64,000 nt of DNA from DATKYQ01 sp035528415 (lineage in GTDB: Bacteria > Myxococcota > B64-G9): the NCBI GenBank assembly GCA_035528415.1, contig DATKYQ010000040.1:1-64000 (forward strand), written 5' to 3'. The notes under the pieces are model-generated. The model was not told the origin of the DNA, searched no databases, and saw only the letters and a program-made list of their open reading frames with translations. Of the stretch, positions 19,383 to 27,456 are shown piece by piece. The translations under genes were made by a program, and so were the position numbers. Numbering within the stretch: position 1 is the first letter of the stretch; every line of letters begins with the position of its first letter.

Positions 19383-21485
19383 ATGAACACAACTAAAAAC
19401 AGCATTCGCCTGGGCGACAAAGACATGGTGATCGAGACCGGCAAGATCGCCAAACAGGCCGACGGAGCCTGCCTGATTAGCTATGGCGAGACGGTCGTCC
19501 TGATCACCGCCGTCTCGGATAAGAAACCCAAAAACCTTCCATTTCTTCCGCTGACAGTCGACTACCGCGAGAAGACCTACGCCGCCGGAAGGATCCCCGG
19601 AGGTTTCTTCAAGCGCGAGGGGCGTCCCTCCGAGACCGACATCCTGACCTGCCGCATCATCGATCGTTCTATCCGTCCGCTTTTTCCAAAGGGTTACAAT
19701 TACGAAACCCAGGTGATCGGGTTGCCCTTGTCGGCGGATCCGCTCAATGCGCCCGACGTCCTGACGGCGACCGGCGCTTCCGTGGCCCTATCCATCTCGG
19801 ACATTCCATTCGACGGCCCGCTGGCGACCGTTCGTGTCGGCCGGGTGGACGGGCAACTGGTGATCAACCCTACTTTCAAGCAACTCGAAACGAGCGACAT
19901 GGACATCGTCGTGACGGCCTCGGCCGAGGCTATTACCATGGTCGAGGGTGATGCATCCGAGATATCGGAAAGCGACCTGGTCGCGGCCCTGATGTTCGCC
20001 AAAGACGAGTGCCAGCCGATTATCGCCTTGCAGCAGAAGCTGATGACCGAAGTCGGCAAGACCAAGCGTGTTTTCACGCCACATGTCGTTGACGAGGAAA
20101 TTCGCGCCGAGGTGAAGAAAATCGCCTCGGAACCCCTCGCACAAGCGCTGTCCGAGAAAGAAAAGCTGCCGCGCTACGCGGCCTTGCGGGTGGTAAAGGA
20201 CGACATTCTCACGCGCATGGCCGAAAAACATCCCGACCAGGACAACCTGGAACGAGACGTTTCTGAAACTATCGACGAGATCAAGAAGACCATAGTGCGC
20301 GGTAACGTCACCCGGGAAGGCCGCCGACTGGACGGACGCGGATTGACCGAAGTTCGGCCGATCAGTATCGAGGTGGGCTTCCTGCCGCGGGCACATGGAT
20401 CGGCTCTTTTCACCCGCGGCGAGACCCAGTCCATCGTGACCACAACGCTTGGAACCTCGCGCGACGAACAGCTGATCGAGAACCTGCAGGGCGACTACAG
20501 GCGCCAGTTCATGCTGCACTACAATTTCCCGCCCTTCTCCACCGCCGAAGTCAAGTTCCTGCGCGGCCCCGGGCGCCGGGAGATCGGTCACGGCAAACTG
20601 GCCGAGAGAGCCTTGAGCAAGGTGCTGCCGAAGCACGATGACTTCTCGTACACCATCCGCATCGCTTCCGAGATCACCGAGTCCAACGGCTCGTCGTCTA
20701 TGGCCACCGTCTGCGGCGGCAGTCTCTCGATGATGGACGCGGGCGTCAACACCTCGGCTCCCATCGCCGGGGTCGCCATGGGCATGATGAAGGAAGGCGG
20801 CGAATTTCACGTCTTGACCGACATTCTGGGCGATGAGGATCACCTGGGAGACATGGACTTCAAGGTCGCAGGGTCGAGTGCGGGAATCACGGCGGTCCAG
20901 ATGGATATCAAGATCTCGGGCGTGACAAGCGAGGTCCTCGAGCGGGCCCTGGCTCAGGCCAGGGATGGCCGGCTGCACATCCTGGGAGAGATGAACAAGG
21001 TCATCTCGGAGCCGCGCTCCGATCTCAGCCCTTACGCGCCCAGGATCATCACCATCAAGGTCAAGCCCGAGCGCATCAAGGACGTGATTGGCCCCGGAGG
21101 CCGGGTGGTCAAGGAGATCATCGCCCAGACCGGATGCTCGATCGACATCGAGGACGACGGCAGCATTCACATCGGTTCGACCAACCCCGACTCTGCCCAG
21201 CAAGCCATCGACATGGTGAAGGAGCTGACCCAGGAAGCCGAAGTCGGCAAGCTGTACATGGGAACGGTCAGGAAGATTACCGACTTCGGCGCATTTTGCG
21301 AAATCATCCCGGGTACCGACGGCCTGCTGCATATCAGCGAACTGTCGGACAAGCGGGTGGAAAAGGTCACAGACGTCCTCAGGGAAGGAGACGAGGTGCT
21401 GGTGAAAGTGGTCGGCATCGATCGTCAGGGCAAGATCAGGCTCTCCCGAAAGGAAGCCATGGGCCAGCAACTTGAAGAGAAGTGA
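19383..21485 (+). CDS. pnp: Polyribonucleotide nucleotidyltransferase (PNPase)
   Basis: A 700-residue PNPase, the phosphorolytic 3'-5' exoribonuclease of the RNA degradosome. Two RNase PH-like cores are visible: the first about 5-230 (SIRLGDKDMVIETGKIAKQA, RIPGGFFKREGRPSETD), the second about 305-540 (GRRLDGRGLTEVRPIS, LTRGETQS-type motif as FTRGETQSIVTTTLGT, DILGDEDHLGDMDFKVAG). KH (about 555-610, VIGPGGRVVKEIIAQTG) and S1 (about 620-690, GKLYMGTVRKITDFGAFCEI) domains follow. ATG 19383 has AAAGGA upstream; the longer frame from 19329 adds no homology. It overlaps dut by 4 bp, implying coupling. Confidence 0.96.
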   Translation: MNTTKNSIRLGDKDMVIETGKIAKQADGACLISYGETVVLITAVSDKKPKNLPFLPLTVDYREKTYAAGRIPGGFFKREGRPSETDILTCRIIDRSIRPLFPKGYNYETQVIGLPLSADPLNAPDVLTATGASVALSISDIPFDGPLATVRVGRVDGQLVINPTFKQLETSDMDIVVTASAEAITMVEGDASEISESDLVAALMFAKDECQPIIALQQKLMTEVGKTKRVFTPHVVDEEIRAEVKKIASEPLAQALSEKEKLPRYAALRVVKDDILTRMAEKHPDQDNLERDVSETIDEIKKTIVRGNVTREGRRLDGRGLTEVRPISIEVGFLPRAHGSALFTRGETQSIVTTTLGTSRDEQLIENLQGDYRRQFMLHYNFPPFSTAEVKFLRGPGRREIGHGKLAERALSKVLPKHDDFSYTIRIASEITESNGSSSMATVCGGSLSMMDAGVNTSAPIAGVAMGMMKEGGEFHVLTDILGDEDHLGDMDFKVAGSSAGITAVQMDIKISGVTSEVLERALAQARDGRLHILGEMNKVISEPRSDLSPYAPRIITIKVKPERIKDVIGPGGRVVKEIIAQTGCSIDIEDDGSIHIGSTNPDSAQQAIDMVKELTQEAEVGKLYMGTVRKITDFGAFCEIIPGTDGLLHISELSDKRVEKVTDVLREGDEVLVKVVGIDRQGKIRLSRKEAMGQQLEEK

Positions 21486-21943
21486 GCGAACCCCCTGACA
21501 ACATTACGGTCGAGGTCGTGCGCCTGCCGCACTGCGGGGATCTTCCCCTGCCCGCCTATCAGACCCGGGGCTCCGCCGGGATGGATCTGCTGGCCGCGGT
21601 CAGCGAACCGCTGACTATCCCTCCCGGCGGTTGGAAACTCGTGCCAACCGGACTGAGCGTTGCCATCCCGGCCGGCTTCGAGGGCCAGGTGCGCCCCCGC
21701 AGCGGGCTGGCGCTGAATCACGGCTTGATCGTCCTCAACACTCCCGGAACCATCGACTCGGACTACCGCGGCGAGATTCGCGTGATTTTGGCGAACCTTG
21801 GCCGGGAACCCTTTGTCGTCGAGCGCGGGGAGCGCATGGCCCAACTCGTGTTTTCCAGAATCGCCCGGGTAGAATGGCAAGAGGCTGCGAGTCTTCCTCC
21901 GTCTTTCCGCGGTGAGGGCGGTTTCGGACATACCGGCAACTAA
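21482..21943 (+). CDS. dut: Deoxyuridine 5'-triphosphate nucleotidohydrolase
   Basis: A 153-residue dUTPase, hydrolysing dUTP to dUMP and pyrophosphate. All five conserved motifs are visible: motif 1 AGMDLLAA, motif 2 PRSGLA, motif 3 NTPGTIDSDYRGEI, motif 4 RMAQLVF and the Gly-rich motif 5 GEGGFGHTGN at the C-terminus. It starts at GTG 21482 overlapping the pnp stop as GTGA, so translation is probably coupled. dut following pnp is common in deltaproteobacteria. Length is normal. Confidence 0.94.
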   Translation: MSEPPDNITVEVVRLPHCGDLPLPAYQTRGSAGMDLLAAVSEPLTIPPGGWKLVPTGLSVAIPAGFEGQVRPRSGLALNHGLIVLNTPGTIDSDYRGEIRVILANLGREPFVVERGERMAQLVFSRIARVEWQEAASLPPSFRGEGGFGHTGN

Positions 21944-22057
21944 CTTCCATAAACCAAAAAGGCCTTGTCGAACGTCTCGAATTATGATACGGCCGATTAT
22001 CAAGGAGTTTCACATACATATAAATAATCGCCTTTGCCTCTAGCCTGGGAGTGAAAA

Positions 22058-24943
22058 GTGCTTTGTTTTCGTTGTGGAAGTCACAACCCCGACGGGAGCG
22101 AGTTTTGCAGCCAGTGCGGTCAGAAGTTCGTCGACACACAGAAAGATGACGGCAAGGTCGCACCAGTCGGGGATATCAAGTTGCCGGCCGGGGACGGTGA
22201 TGCCGCCGCCAAGAACGACCTGGAGATCGGCGACAGGATCGCAGAACGCTACGAGGTACGCGCCGTCCTCGGGGCGGGACCGACGGGAACCGTCTACCGT
22301 GCCCATGATCTCGAGATCGAAGTCGATGTGGCTCTCAAGGTAATTCACGGAAAGCTTCTCCAGACGCGTAACGAACGCAAGCGCTTTCTGGCCGAGATCC
22401 GCTCTGCTCGCAAGATCAACCACCCCAACGTCGTGCGCATCTACGATGAAGACCAGGACGGCGATTCCGTTTTCTTCACCATGCAGCTGCTCGAGGGTTT
22501 AAGCCTGCGTAAGATCGTCAGGCTGCGCAACGAGAAGAAACAGCATTTCGCCAAAGGCGAGATGGAGCCGATCTTCTCACATATCTGCCAGGCGCTCGAT
22601 CGCTCTCACGAATCCATGGCACATGGAAACCTCAAACCCGAAAACGTGATTGTGCTGCCCGACATGTTGAAGGTGACCGACTTCGGTATGATCGGCGCCT
22701 TGCCCCGCAAACCGTTCTTGGCAGCGCAGAAGACGAACCAGGGCGGATATGCCTACTTGGCGCCGGAGCTACGGGACGGCGAGAATGAGGCGGCCCCCTC
22801 CGCCGATATATACTCCTTGGGCGTGATCCTGTGCGAGATGTTGACGGGCGAAAGATACGCGGGACCTTCCTCCAGCTTGCCCAAGCTGGCAGCAGGGCAG
22901 GAAATCTGGCAGTCCATCCTTGTCAAAGCATTGAACGAGAATCCCTCCCGGCGCCACCGCAGTGCGCGTGACTTTTTCGAAGACCTGCACACTGCCAGCA
23001 GCGGCCCATCGCGAAAGCACGCCCAGAGTGTTCCTCCGCGGCCGGCCCCCTCCCGGGCGGCTAAAAAGAAAGACACCACCAGCCAAGGAGCATCCGCGGG
23101 CGCGGATAATACCCCGTCACGCAAGGGCGTCTCCTTCGGACAGGAAGATGACGAGAATTACCCGCCGACGGTGGTCAACGCCGAGACGATGCCGGATGAA
23201 AAAGCCCCTACAGCGCTGGAACCCTTGGAGGAAGCCGTAGAAACGGTAAGTGATGATGATCTGATCGAGGACATCGCAGCCGCGCCGGAACCCCTGGAAG
23301 AAGCAGACGAGTTCATGAACGAGGAGTTCGATGAGGAATTCGTGGGCGTGGTCGAAGATGAACTGGACGAGGGCGAAACGCTGGTCGCCCAGACGACTCC
23401 ACATCCCTCGCTGGCGCCTGATTCCGAGTTGCGGGTCGCACGCCCGGTCAATGCTACCGGTTTTCGAGCAGAACCCGAGGCACGGGAAGTACCAGCCGAG
23501 AAAATGGAAGAGGACGACTCCGGCAAGGTCAGGATTCTCAAGAGGCCCGGCCCGTCGATTCCACCAGCCCGGCCTGTCGTCCCCAGGCCCCAAGCCCAAT
23601 CATACGGCCCTTTCAGCCAACCTCCATTTCCGCCCTCTTTCGTCTCACAGCCACCGATGCCGCAGCCGACAAGAGCGCCGACCTACGTGTTTTTGTCCGT
23701 GTTGCTTGTGATCGTCGGCGTCGGCGTTTATTTCCTGGTTGATTACCTCAGGGCGCAGACGGAGTTGGCCCGCGCCCAGGCGCGTATCGCCACCGAAGGG
23801 AAGGCCCTCCCTGCCCGGGCGGGCTTGCCTACGGGGCCGCTGGTCGCAGACGTGCGGGTCACAAAGCCCGATGCCGGGCCGTCAATAGACAAGCGATCCG
23901 GTTCGCAGCCCGATAAGGCAATCCCGGCGCCAACCAAGGCCGAGACAGAAAAAAAGGCTGCCGCCGCCGAGCAGGCCCGCAGGGAAGAAGAGGCAAAGAT
24001 CGCCGCCGAGGCCGCTCGTAAGAAAGAGCTCCCGATAAAGACCACTGCCTCGGCGCGTAAACCCAAAGCCGCCGCGAAGAAGATCGACCGCCAGAAAGCC
24101 GCCGCGGAAAGGCGCGCGGAACTTGCCAAGAAAGAAGCCGAGAAGAAGCGCCGGGTAAAAGAAGAGATCAAGCGAGAAGAGGCACGCAAGCTGGCCGAGG
24201 CCCGGGCCGAGGCCCGGAAAAAGGCGGCCGCCGGCAAGCCCAAGGTGGAGGAAGTGCCCGAGGTGGGTGGCGGGAGACCGAGACCGCCGGACGCCGCAAT
24301 ACCGCCGCCCTCAAAGGAGAAAGTGATTGCCGCTGTAGAGCCTGCGCCGGCCGCCGCTGAGAAGTGCCGGCCGGGAATGGTTTTTATTCCCGACGGCACG
24401 TCTTACGTCGGCAGCGCCACTAACGACCCGATGCGCAACTTCGGAGAGTCCAAGCTGCACACCGTGCAGAACAAGGCCTATTGCATAGACCGCTACGAGT
24501 TTCCCAACGGACCGGGCAGAAAACCGACTGCCGGCGTTTCCTGGAAGCAAGCGCAGAAATTGTGCCGCAAACGGGGTAAACGCCTGTGCACCGAGGTCGA
24601 ATGGGAGTACGCCTGCAAGGGAAAGAGCAACCGTCGTTTCCCGTACGGCAACAAGTGGAACCCGGATGGCTGTAACACCGAAAGCGCATCTGGGGAAGAC
24701 CGCTCGATCGGCAACTGCGGCGGTTATCCCCGTTGCAAGAGCCCTTTTGGCGTCTTCGACATGAGCGGCAACGTCAGCGAGTGGACGGCCAGCCCTTACT
24801 CCCCCGGTGCCGGCGCCCGCACCTACAAGGGAGGTTCGGCAACGCGCCCCAACTGGGCCACCAGGTGTGCCAGCCGTTCGAGCGCCTCCCCCGGAACCCG
24901 CCGCGACGACCTGGGCTTCAGGTGTTGCGACAATCCAAAGTGA
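22058..24943 (+). CDS. Kinase-like membrane protein fused to a FGE-sulfatase domain, with an altered catalytic loop
   Basis: A 961-residue protein. A double-CxxC zinc ribbon begins at residue 3 (CFRCG..CSQCG). A eukaryote-like kinase domain spans about 62-310: GxGxxG as GAGPTGTVY, VALK lysine, DFG and APE motifs are present, but the HRD catalytic loop reads HGN (Asn 191). Then come an acidic linker, one transmembrane segment (about 541-563), a Lys/Ala/Glu-rich region (about 625-730), and a C-terminal FGE-sulfatase/SUMF1 fold (about 765-961; EWEYACKG, FDMSGNVSEW, GFRCC end). Loss of the catalytic Asp predicts weak or no kinase activity, so it may act as a phospho-independent scaffold. GTG 22058 has GGGAG at 6 nt. 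FGE fused to kinases is known in myxobacteria. Confidence 0.82.
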   Translation: MLCFRCGSHNPDGSEFCSQCGQKFVDTQKDDGKVAPVGDIKLPAGDGDAAAKNDLEIGDRIAERYEVRAVLGAGPTGTVYRAHDLEIEVDVALKVIHGKLLQTRNERKRFLAEIRSARKINHPNVVRIYDEDQDGDSVFFTMQLLEGLSLRKIVRLRNEKKQHFAKGEMEPIFSHICQALDRSHESMAHGNLKPENVIVLPDMLKVTDFGMIGALPRKPFLAAQKTNQGGYAYLAPELRDGENEAAPSADIYSLGVILCEMLTGERYAGPSSSLPKLAAGQEIWQSILVKALNENPSRRHRSARDFFEDLHTASSGPSRKHAQSVPPRPAPSRAAKKKDTTSQGASAGADNTPSRKGVSFGQEDDENYPPTVVNAETMPDEKAPTALEPLEEAVETVSDDDLIEDIAAAPEPLEEADEFMNEEFDEEFVGVVEDELDEGETLVAQTTPHPSLAPDSELRVARPVNATGFRAEPEAREVPAEKMEEDDSGKVRILKRPGPSIPPARPVVPRPQAQSYGPFSQPPFPPSFVSQPPMPQPTRAPTYVFLSVLLVIVGVGVYFLVDYLRAQTELARAQARIATEGKALPARAGLPTGPLVADVRVTKPDAGPSIDKRSGSQPDKAIPAPTKAETEKKAAAAEQARREEEAKIAAEAARKKELPIKTTASARKPKAAAKKIDRQKAAAERRAELAKKEAEKKRRVKEEIKREEARKLAEARAEARKKAAAGKPKVEEVPEVGGGRPRPPDAAIPPPSKEKVIAAVEPAPAAAEKCRPGMVFIPDGTSYVGSATNDPMRNFGESKLHTVQNKAYCIDRYEFPNGPGRKPTAGVSWKQAQKLCRKRGKRLCTEVEWEYACKGKSNRRFPYGNKWNPDGCNTESASGEDRSIGNCGGYPRCKSPFGVFDMSGNVSEWTASPYSPGAGARTYKGGSATRPNWATRCASRSSASPGTRRDDLGFRCCDNPK

Positions 24944-24962
24944 CTCAGGCCCAACAATCTTT

Positions 24963-25919
24963 TTACTTGGGTTCGTCGTCCTGGAAGGCACTGCGAACGC
25001 AGTTCCTGCCTTCGTCTTTCGCGACGTAGAGCGCCTCGTCGGCCTTGTTCAACAACTCCTCGGCGCTCTTGATGTCGGCATCGGGGCAGACGGCAATCCC
25101 GATGCTCACGGTTATGTGAGACTCGACTCCCTCATGCGAGAAGACAGTCCTGTCGACGGCGGAACGGATTCTCTCGGCAACAATCCTGGACTGGCTCCTG
25201 TCGGTCTCCGGGCAGGCAATAACGATCTCCTCGCCGCCGTAGCGGGCGACGATGTCAACTTGGCGGACGGTTGAAGCGAGCACCTCGGCCGTGTGCTTGA
25301 GGACGTAGTCACCGTACAGGTGACCGTGGTTGTCGTTGACGTTCTTGAAATGGTCTAGATCGAGCATCAGCAGCGCCAGTGGCGTCCTGTAACGATCGGC
25401 CCGTTGGAACTCGTACACGATTCGTCTCTCGAAATACAGGCGGTTGCAGATCTCCATCAAGGGATCCGTCATCGAGAGTTCCTGCAGGCGATCGTTTATA
25501 GCCTGCAGCTTCTTGTTGGTTGCAACCAGATCGTCCTGGAGGGTTTTCAGTCTCATCATCGACTTGACCCGAGCAAGCAGTTCCAGTCGATTGAGCGGCT
25601 TTACCAGGTAGTCGTCAGCGCCCAACTCCAAGCCTTCGACCTTCGTCTGCAGGTCGCTTCTGGCCGTAACCAATATTATCGGAAAAAATTTAAAACCCTT
25701 GCTGCCCTTGATGATCCTGCATGCTTGGTGCCCGCTCATGCGGGGCATCTCGACATCCATGATGACCAGGTCAGGCGACTCTTCCTTCACCAGACTCAAA
25801 GCCTGCTGGCCATCTTCACCCTCGATCGTGGTATAACCGGCCTCCTCGAGGATTTCAGTCGCCTTCTTGCGAGCGGCGGAGTCATCATCCACCACCAGTA
25901 TTTTCCCCTGCTTGCTCAT
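24963..25919 (-). CDS. Response regulator with diguanylate cyclase (REC-GGDEF)
   Basis: A 318-residue cytoplasmic regulator. The receiver domain (1-125) has the acidic pocket VVDDD, the phospho-acceptor Asp 55 (in IMDVEMP), and lysine in DYLVKPL. A coiled linker leads to a GGDEF domain (about 150-318) with active-site YGGEEIVI and an RQVD I-site five residues before it, so it is probably an active, product-inhibited diguanylate cyclase. The normally conserved TGLxN before the domain is changed to MEICN. Its start is 6 nt from the -10 box, with no Shine-Dalgarno (see finding). It is convergent with the kinase-FGE gene and divergent from the next gene. Confidence 0.9.
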   Translation of the reverse strand: MSKQGKILVVDDDSAARKKATEILEEAGYTTIEGEDGQQALSLVKEESPDLVIMDVEMPRMSGHQACRIIKGSKGFKFFPIILVTARSDLQTKVEGLELGADDYLVKPLNRLELLARVKSMMRLKTLQDDLVATNKKLQAINDRLQELSMTDPLMEICNRLYFERRIVYEFQRADRYRTPLALLMLDLDHFKNVNDNHGHLYGDYVLKHTAEVLASTVRQVDIVARYGGEEIVIACPETDRSQSRIVAERIRSAVDRTVFSHEGVESHITVSIGIAVCPDADIKSAEELLNKADEALYVAKDEGRNCVRSAFQDDEPK

Positions 25920-25925
25920 TAAAAA

Positions 25926-25955
25926 AGTCTACGACCGTAGTGGCGGTCTTGTCAA
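25926..25955 (-). promoter_or_regulatory. Sigma70 promoter of the REC-GGDEF gene, probably leaderless
   Basis: Minus strand TTGACA (25950-25955) and TAGACT (25926-25931) with 18 bp spacing. Only 6 bases (TTTTTA) separate the -10 from the ATG at 25919, so transcription would start at about the first codon. No ribosome binding site is present. Confidence 0.65.
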
Positions 25956-25977
25956 TCAGCGCCTCGTCTGGTAAAGA
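25949..25977 (+). promoter_or_regulatory. Sigma70 promoter of the membrane zinc-ribbon protein
   Basis: Plus strand TTGTCA (25949-25954) and TAAAGA (25972-25977) with 17 bp spacing, about 32 bp upstream of ATG 26009. Its -35 box overlaps face to face with the divergent promoter's -35 box. Confidence 0.55.
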
Positions 25978-26008
25978 GTTCTTGTCAGACTTGATCTCGG
26001 AGGTAAAC

Positions 26009-26935
26009 ATGGAAATAAACGCGCCAGCTCTCGTTCCGTCCGGCAACCGGACATCCCTTCCTGTTATCTTGGCCGGATTGGCTACCACGGCCCTGGCCCT
26101 GTTTGGCGTCTGGGCCGCAAACCAGGCCAGCGACAGCTTCAACATCATGAGTTGGTACGGCTATTACATAATACCCATTGGCGCGGTTCTGGTCGGCCTG
26201 GTGGCCGGCAGCGGCTATGGCATCGCCTCGTGGGTCACGGGCGTACGCATCTCGCGCACGCTGCTGTGGGTGGTCGTCTGCCTGCAGGTGCTGGCTTATT
26301 TTCTCGCTCAGTACATCGATTTCAGGCACCTGCTTTCGAGCAATCCGGAGGCCAGTCAGGTGGGTTTCTTGGAGTTCTTCGACGAGACGACGCGTTCCTT
26401 CGCCTGGACCCAGAAGGACGGCTCGGCGGGATCTCCGTTGGGAGCCTGGGGCTACCTGTGGCGCTGTCTGGAGATCGCCGGTTTCGGCCTGGGCGGGTTG
26501 ATCGTTCCTCTGATCCTCAAGGCGAAACCCTATTGCCAGTCTTGTCAACGTTACATGCGCACCAAAGCCCTGGGGCTGCTGCCGGCGGGAGTGCCGCCTA
26601 TGAAAATCAAGAAGAAGGATCTCGATGGCAAGGCCGAGTTCGACAAGGCGCACGAAAGCGCCTGGAACCAGGGCATGCTTTCCCTGGAAGAGATGAGAAA
26701 AGCCGGCCAGGAGGGAAAGTTCGAGCGCTTCAATCAGATTCTCGACGAGCAGCGCGCCGCCAAGAAGGACATAGCCAAGCTCACCACTCGAATCGCGGTT
26801 AGCCTGAGCTATTGTCCGTCCTGCCACAGCTCGCAGATGAATGCAGTCAGCCTGAGCGGCCAGGGCAACAAGATAGCCAGACAGGAGTTGGGCATCTCCA
26901 AGGTCGATCCCGGTTTGAGCCGGGAGCTTGTTTGA
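26009..26935 (+). CDS. Membrane protein with four helices and a C-terminal zinc-ribbon-like pair of CxxC
   Basis: Unrecognised 308-residue protein. It has four likely membrane helices (about 17-38, 50-72, 82-103, 152-170). A cytoplasmic CQSC motif follows the fourth helix (about 174-177), and a second CPSC pair lies near residue 273, so the cysteines could bind a single zinc. A charged helical stretch rich in Lys/Glu separates them. ATG 26009 was chosen because GGAGGT lies 5 nt upstream; a longer frame from 25940 has no supporting feature. It is in an operon with the following small Clp-N-like gene (30 bp gap). No function can be assigned. Confidence 0.6.
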   Translation: MEINAPALVPSGNRTSLPVILAGLATTALALFGVWAANQASDSFNIMSWYGYYIIPIGAVLVGLVAGSGYGIASWVTGVRISRTLLWVVVCLQVLAYFLAQYIDFRHLLSSNPEASQVGFLEFFDETTRSFAWTQKDGSAGSPLGAWGYLWRCLEIAGFGLGGLIVPLILKAKPYCQSCQRYMRTKALGLLPAGVPPMKIKKKDLDGKAEFDKAHESAWNQGMLSLEEMRKAGQEGKFERFNQILDEQRAAKKDIAKLTTRIAVSLSYCPSCHSSQMNAVSLSGQGNKIARQELGISKVDPGLSRELV

Positions 26936-26965
26936 ATTTTTACGGGAGGGGGTCGGAGAGACAGG

Positions 26966-27364
26966 ATGGGAGTCACGCTGAAGCAAATCAACGAAACAGC
27001 CCGGCAAGAGTCAAAGCGCCGCGGTTTCAGGTCGATCGGCATCTATCACTTTTTATGGGCCGCGCACTCGCTCGACCCGCTCGAGTTCGACAATTGGCTT
27101 GCGAAGTACGCCGTCGACAAGACGGCCTTCAAGAAGATGCTTGAGAACACCCTGCGGCCGCGCCGGGCCGGAGGCGGCATTCCACGCGACCGGGCTGAAG
27201 CCAACCTGCTTGAAGAAGCGCTCGGGGCGGCCACACGTCTGGCCGAGGAACGCGGAGAAACTCCAGGCGCCCGGCACCTGGGCGAGGTCTTAACCAGGCT
27301 CTCCCTGGATCCGATTCGGGAAATATGCGAGCGTTTTCTACTGTCTTATACTCCGCCGGAATAA
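26966..27364 (+). CDS. Small protein resembling a Clp N-terminal (ClpA/B R) domain
   Basis: A 132-residue protein whose pattern of helices resembles the double repeat of the Clp amino-terminal domain: first repeat about 26-60 (HFLWAAHSLDPLEFDNWLAKY), second about 80-125 (LLEEALGAATRLAEERGETPGARHLGEVLTRL). Stand-alone Clp-N-like proteins act as adaptors or substrate-recognition units, but no ATPase domain is attached and no Clp gene is nearby. The fit is by eye only; I am moderately unsure. It follows the membrane protein by 30 bp and the start has a plausible GGGAGG in the gap. Confidence 0.5.
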   Translation: MGVTLKQINETARQESKRRGFRSIGIYHFLWAAHSLDPLEFDNWLAKYAVDKTAFKKMLENTLRPRRAGGGIPRDRAEANLLEEALGAATRLAEERGETPGARHLGEVLTRLSLDPIREICERFLLSYTPPE

Positions 27365-27407
27365 TGTCCATCGCGGCTCCACCGCATCCAAAAAATGATC
27401 CGCGTTG

Positions 27408-27456
27408 GACTCAGCAACTTCTTTGCAGAATGCGGAGAAGTTGCGCAGTAAGAGTC
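27408..27456. terminator. Hairpin between convergent genes, possible bidirectional terminator
   Basis: GCAACTTCT (27414-27422) pairs with AGAAGTTGC (27436-27444), and GACTC (27408-27412) with GAGTC (27452-27456). It lies in the 91-bp gap between the convergent Clp-N-like gene and the glycosyltransferase gene. There is no T-tract, so termination may be weak or rho-assisted. Confidence 0.35.

Noticed and set aside
19788..21470. 560-residue minus-strand frame opposite pnp
   Set aside because: Shadow of a GC-rich conserved gene; it shows only Asp/His/Leu-rich low-complexity and no domain.
27365..27455. Small RNA or tRNA in the gap
   Set aside because: No cloverleaf or conserved loops; only the hairpin described.
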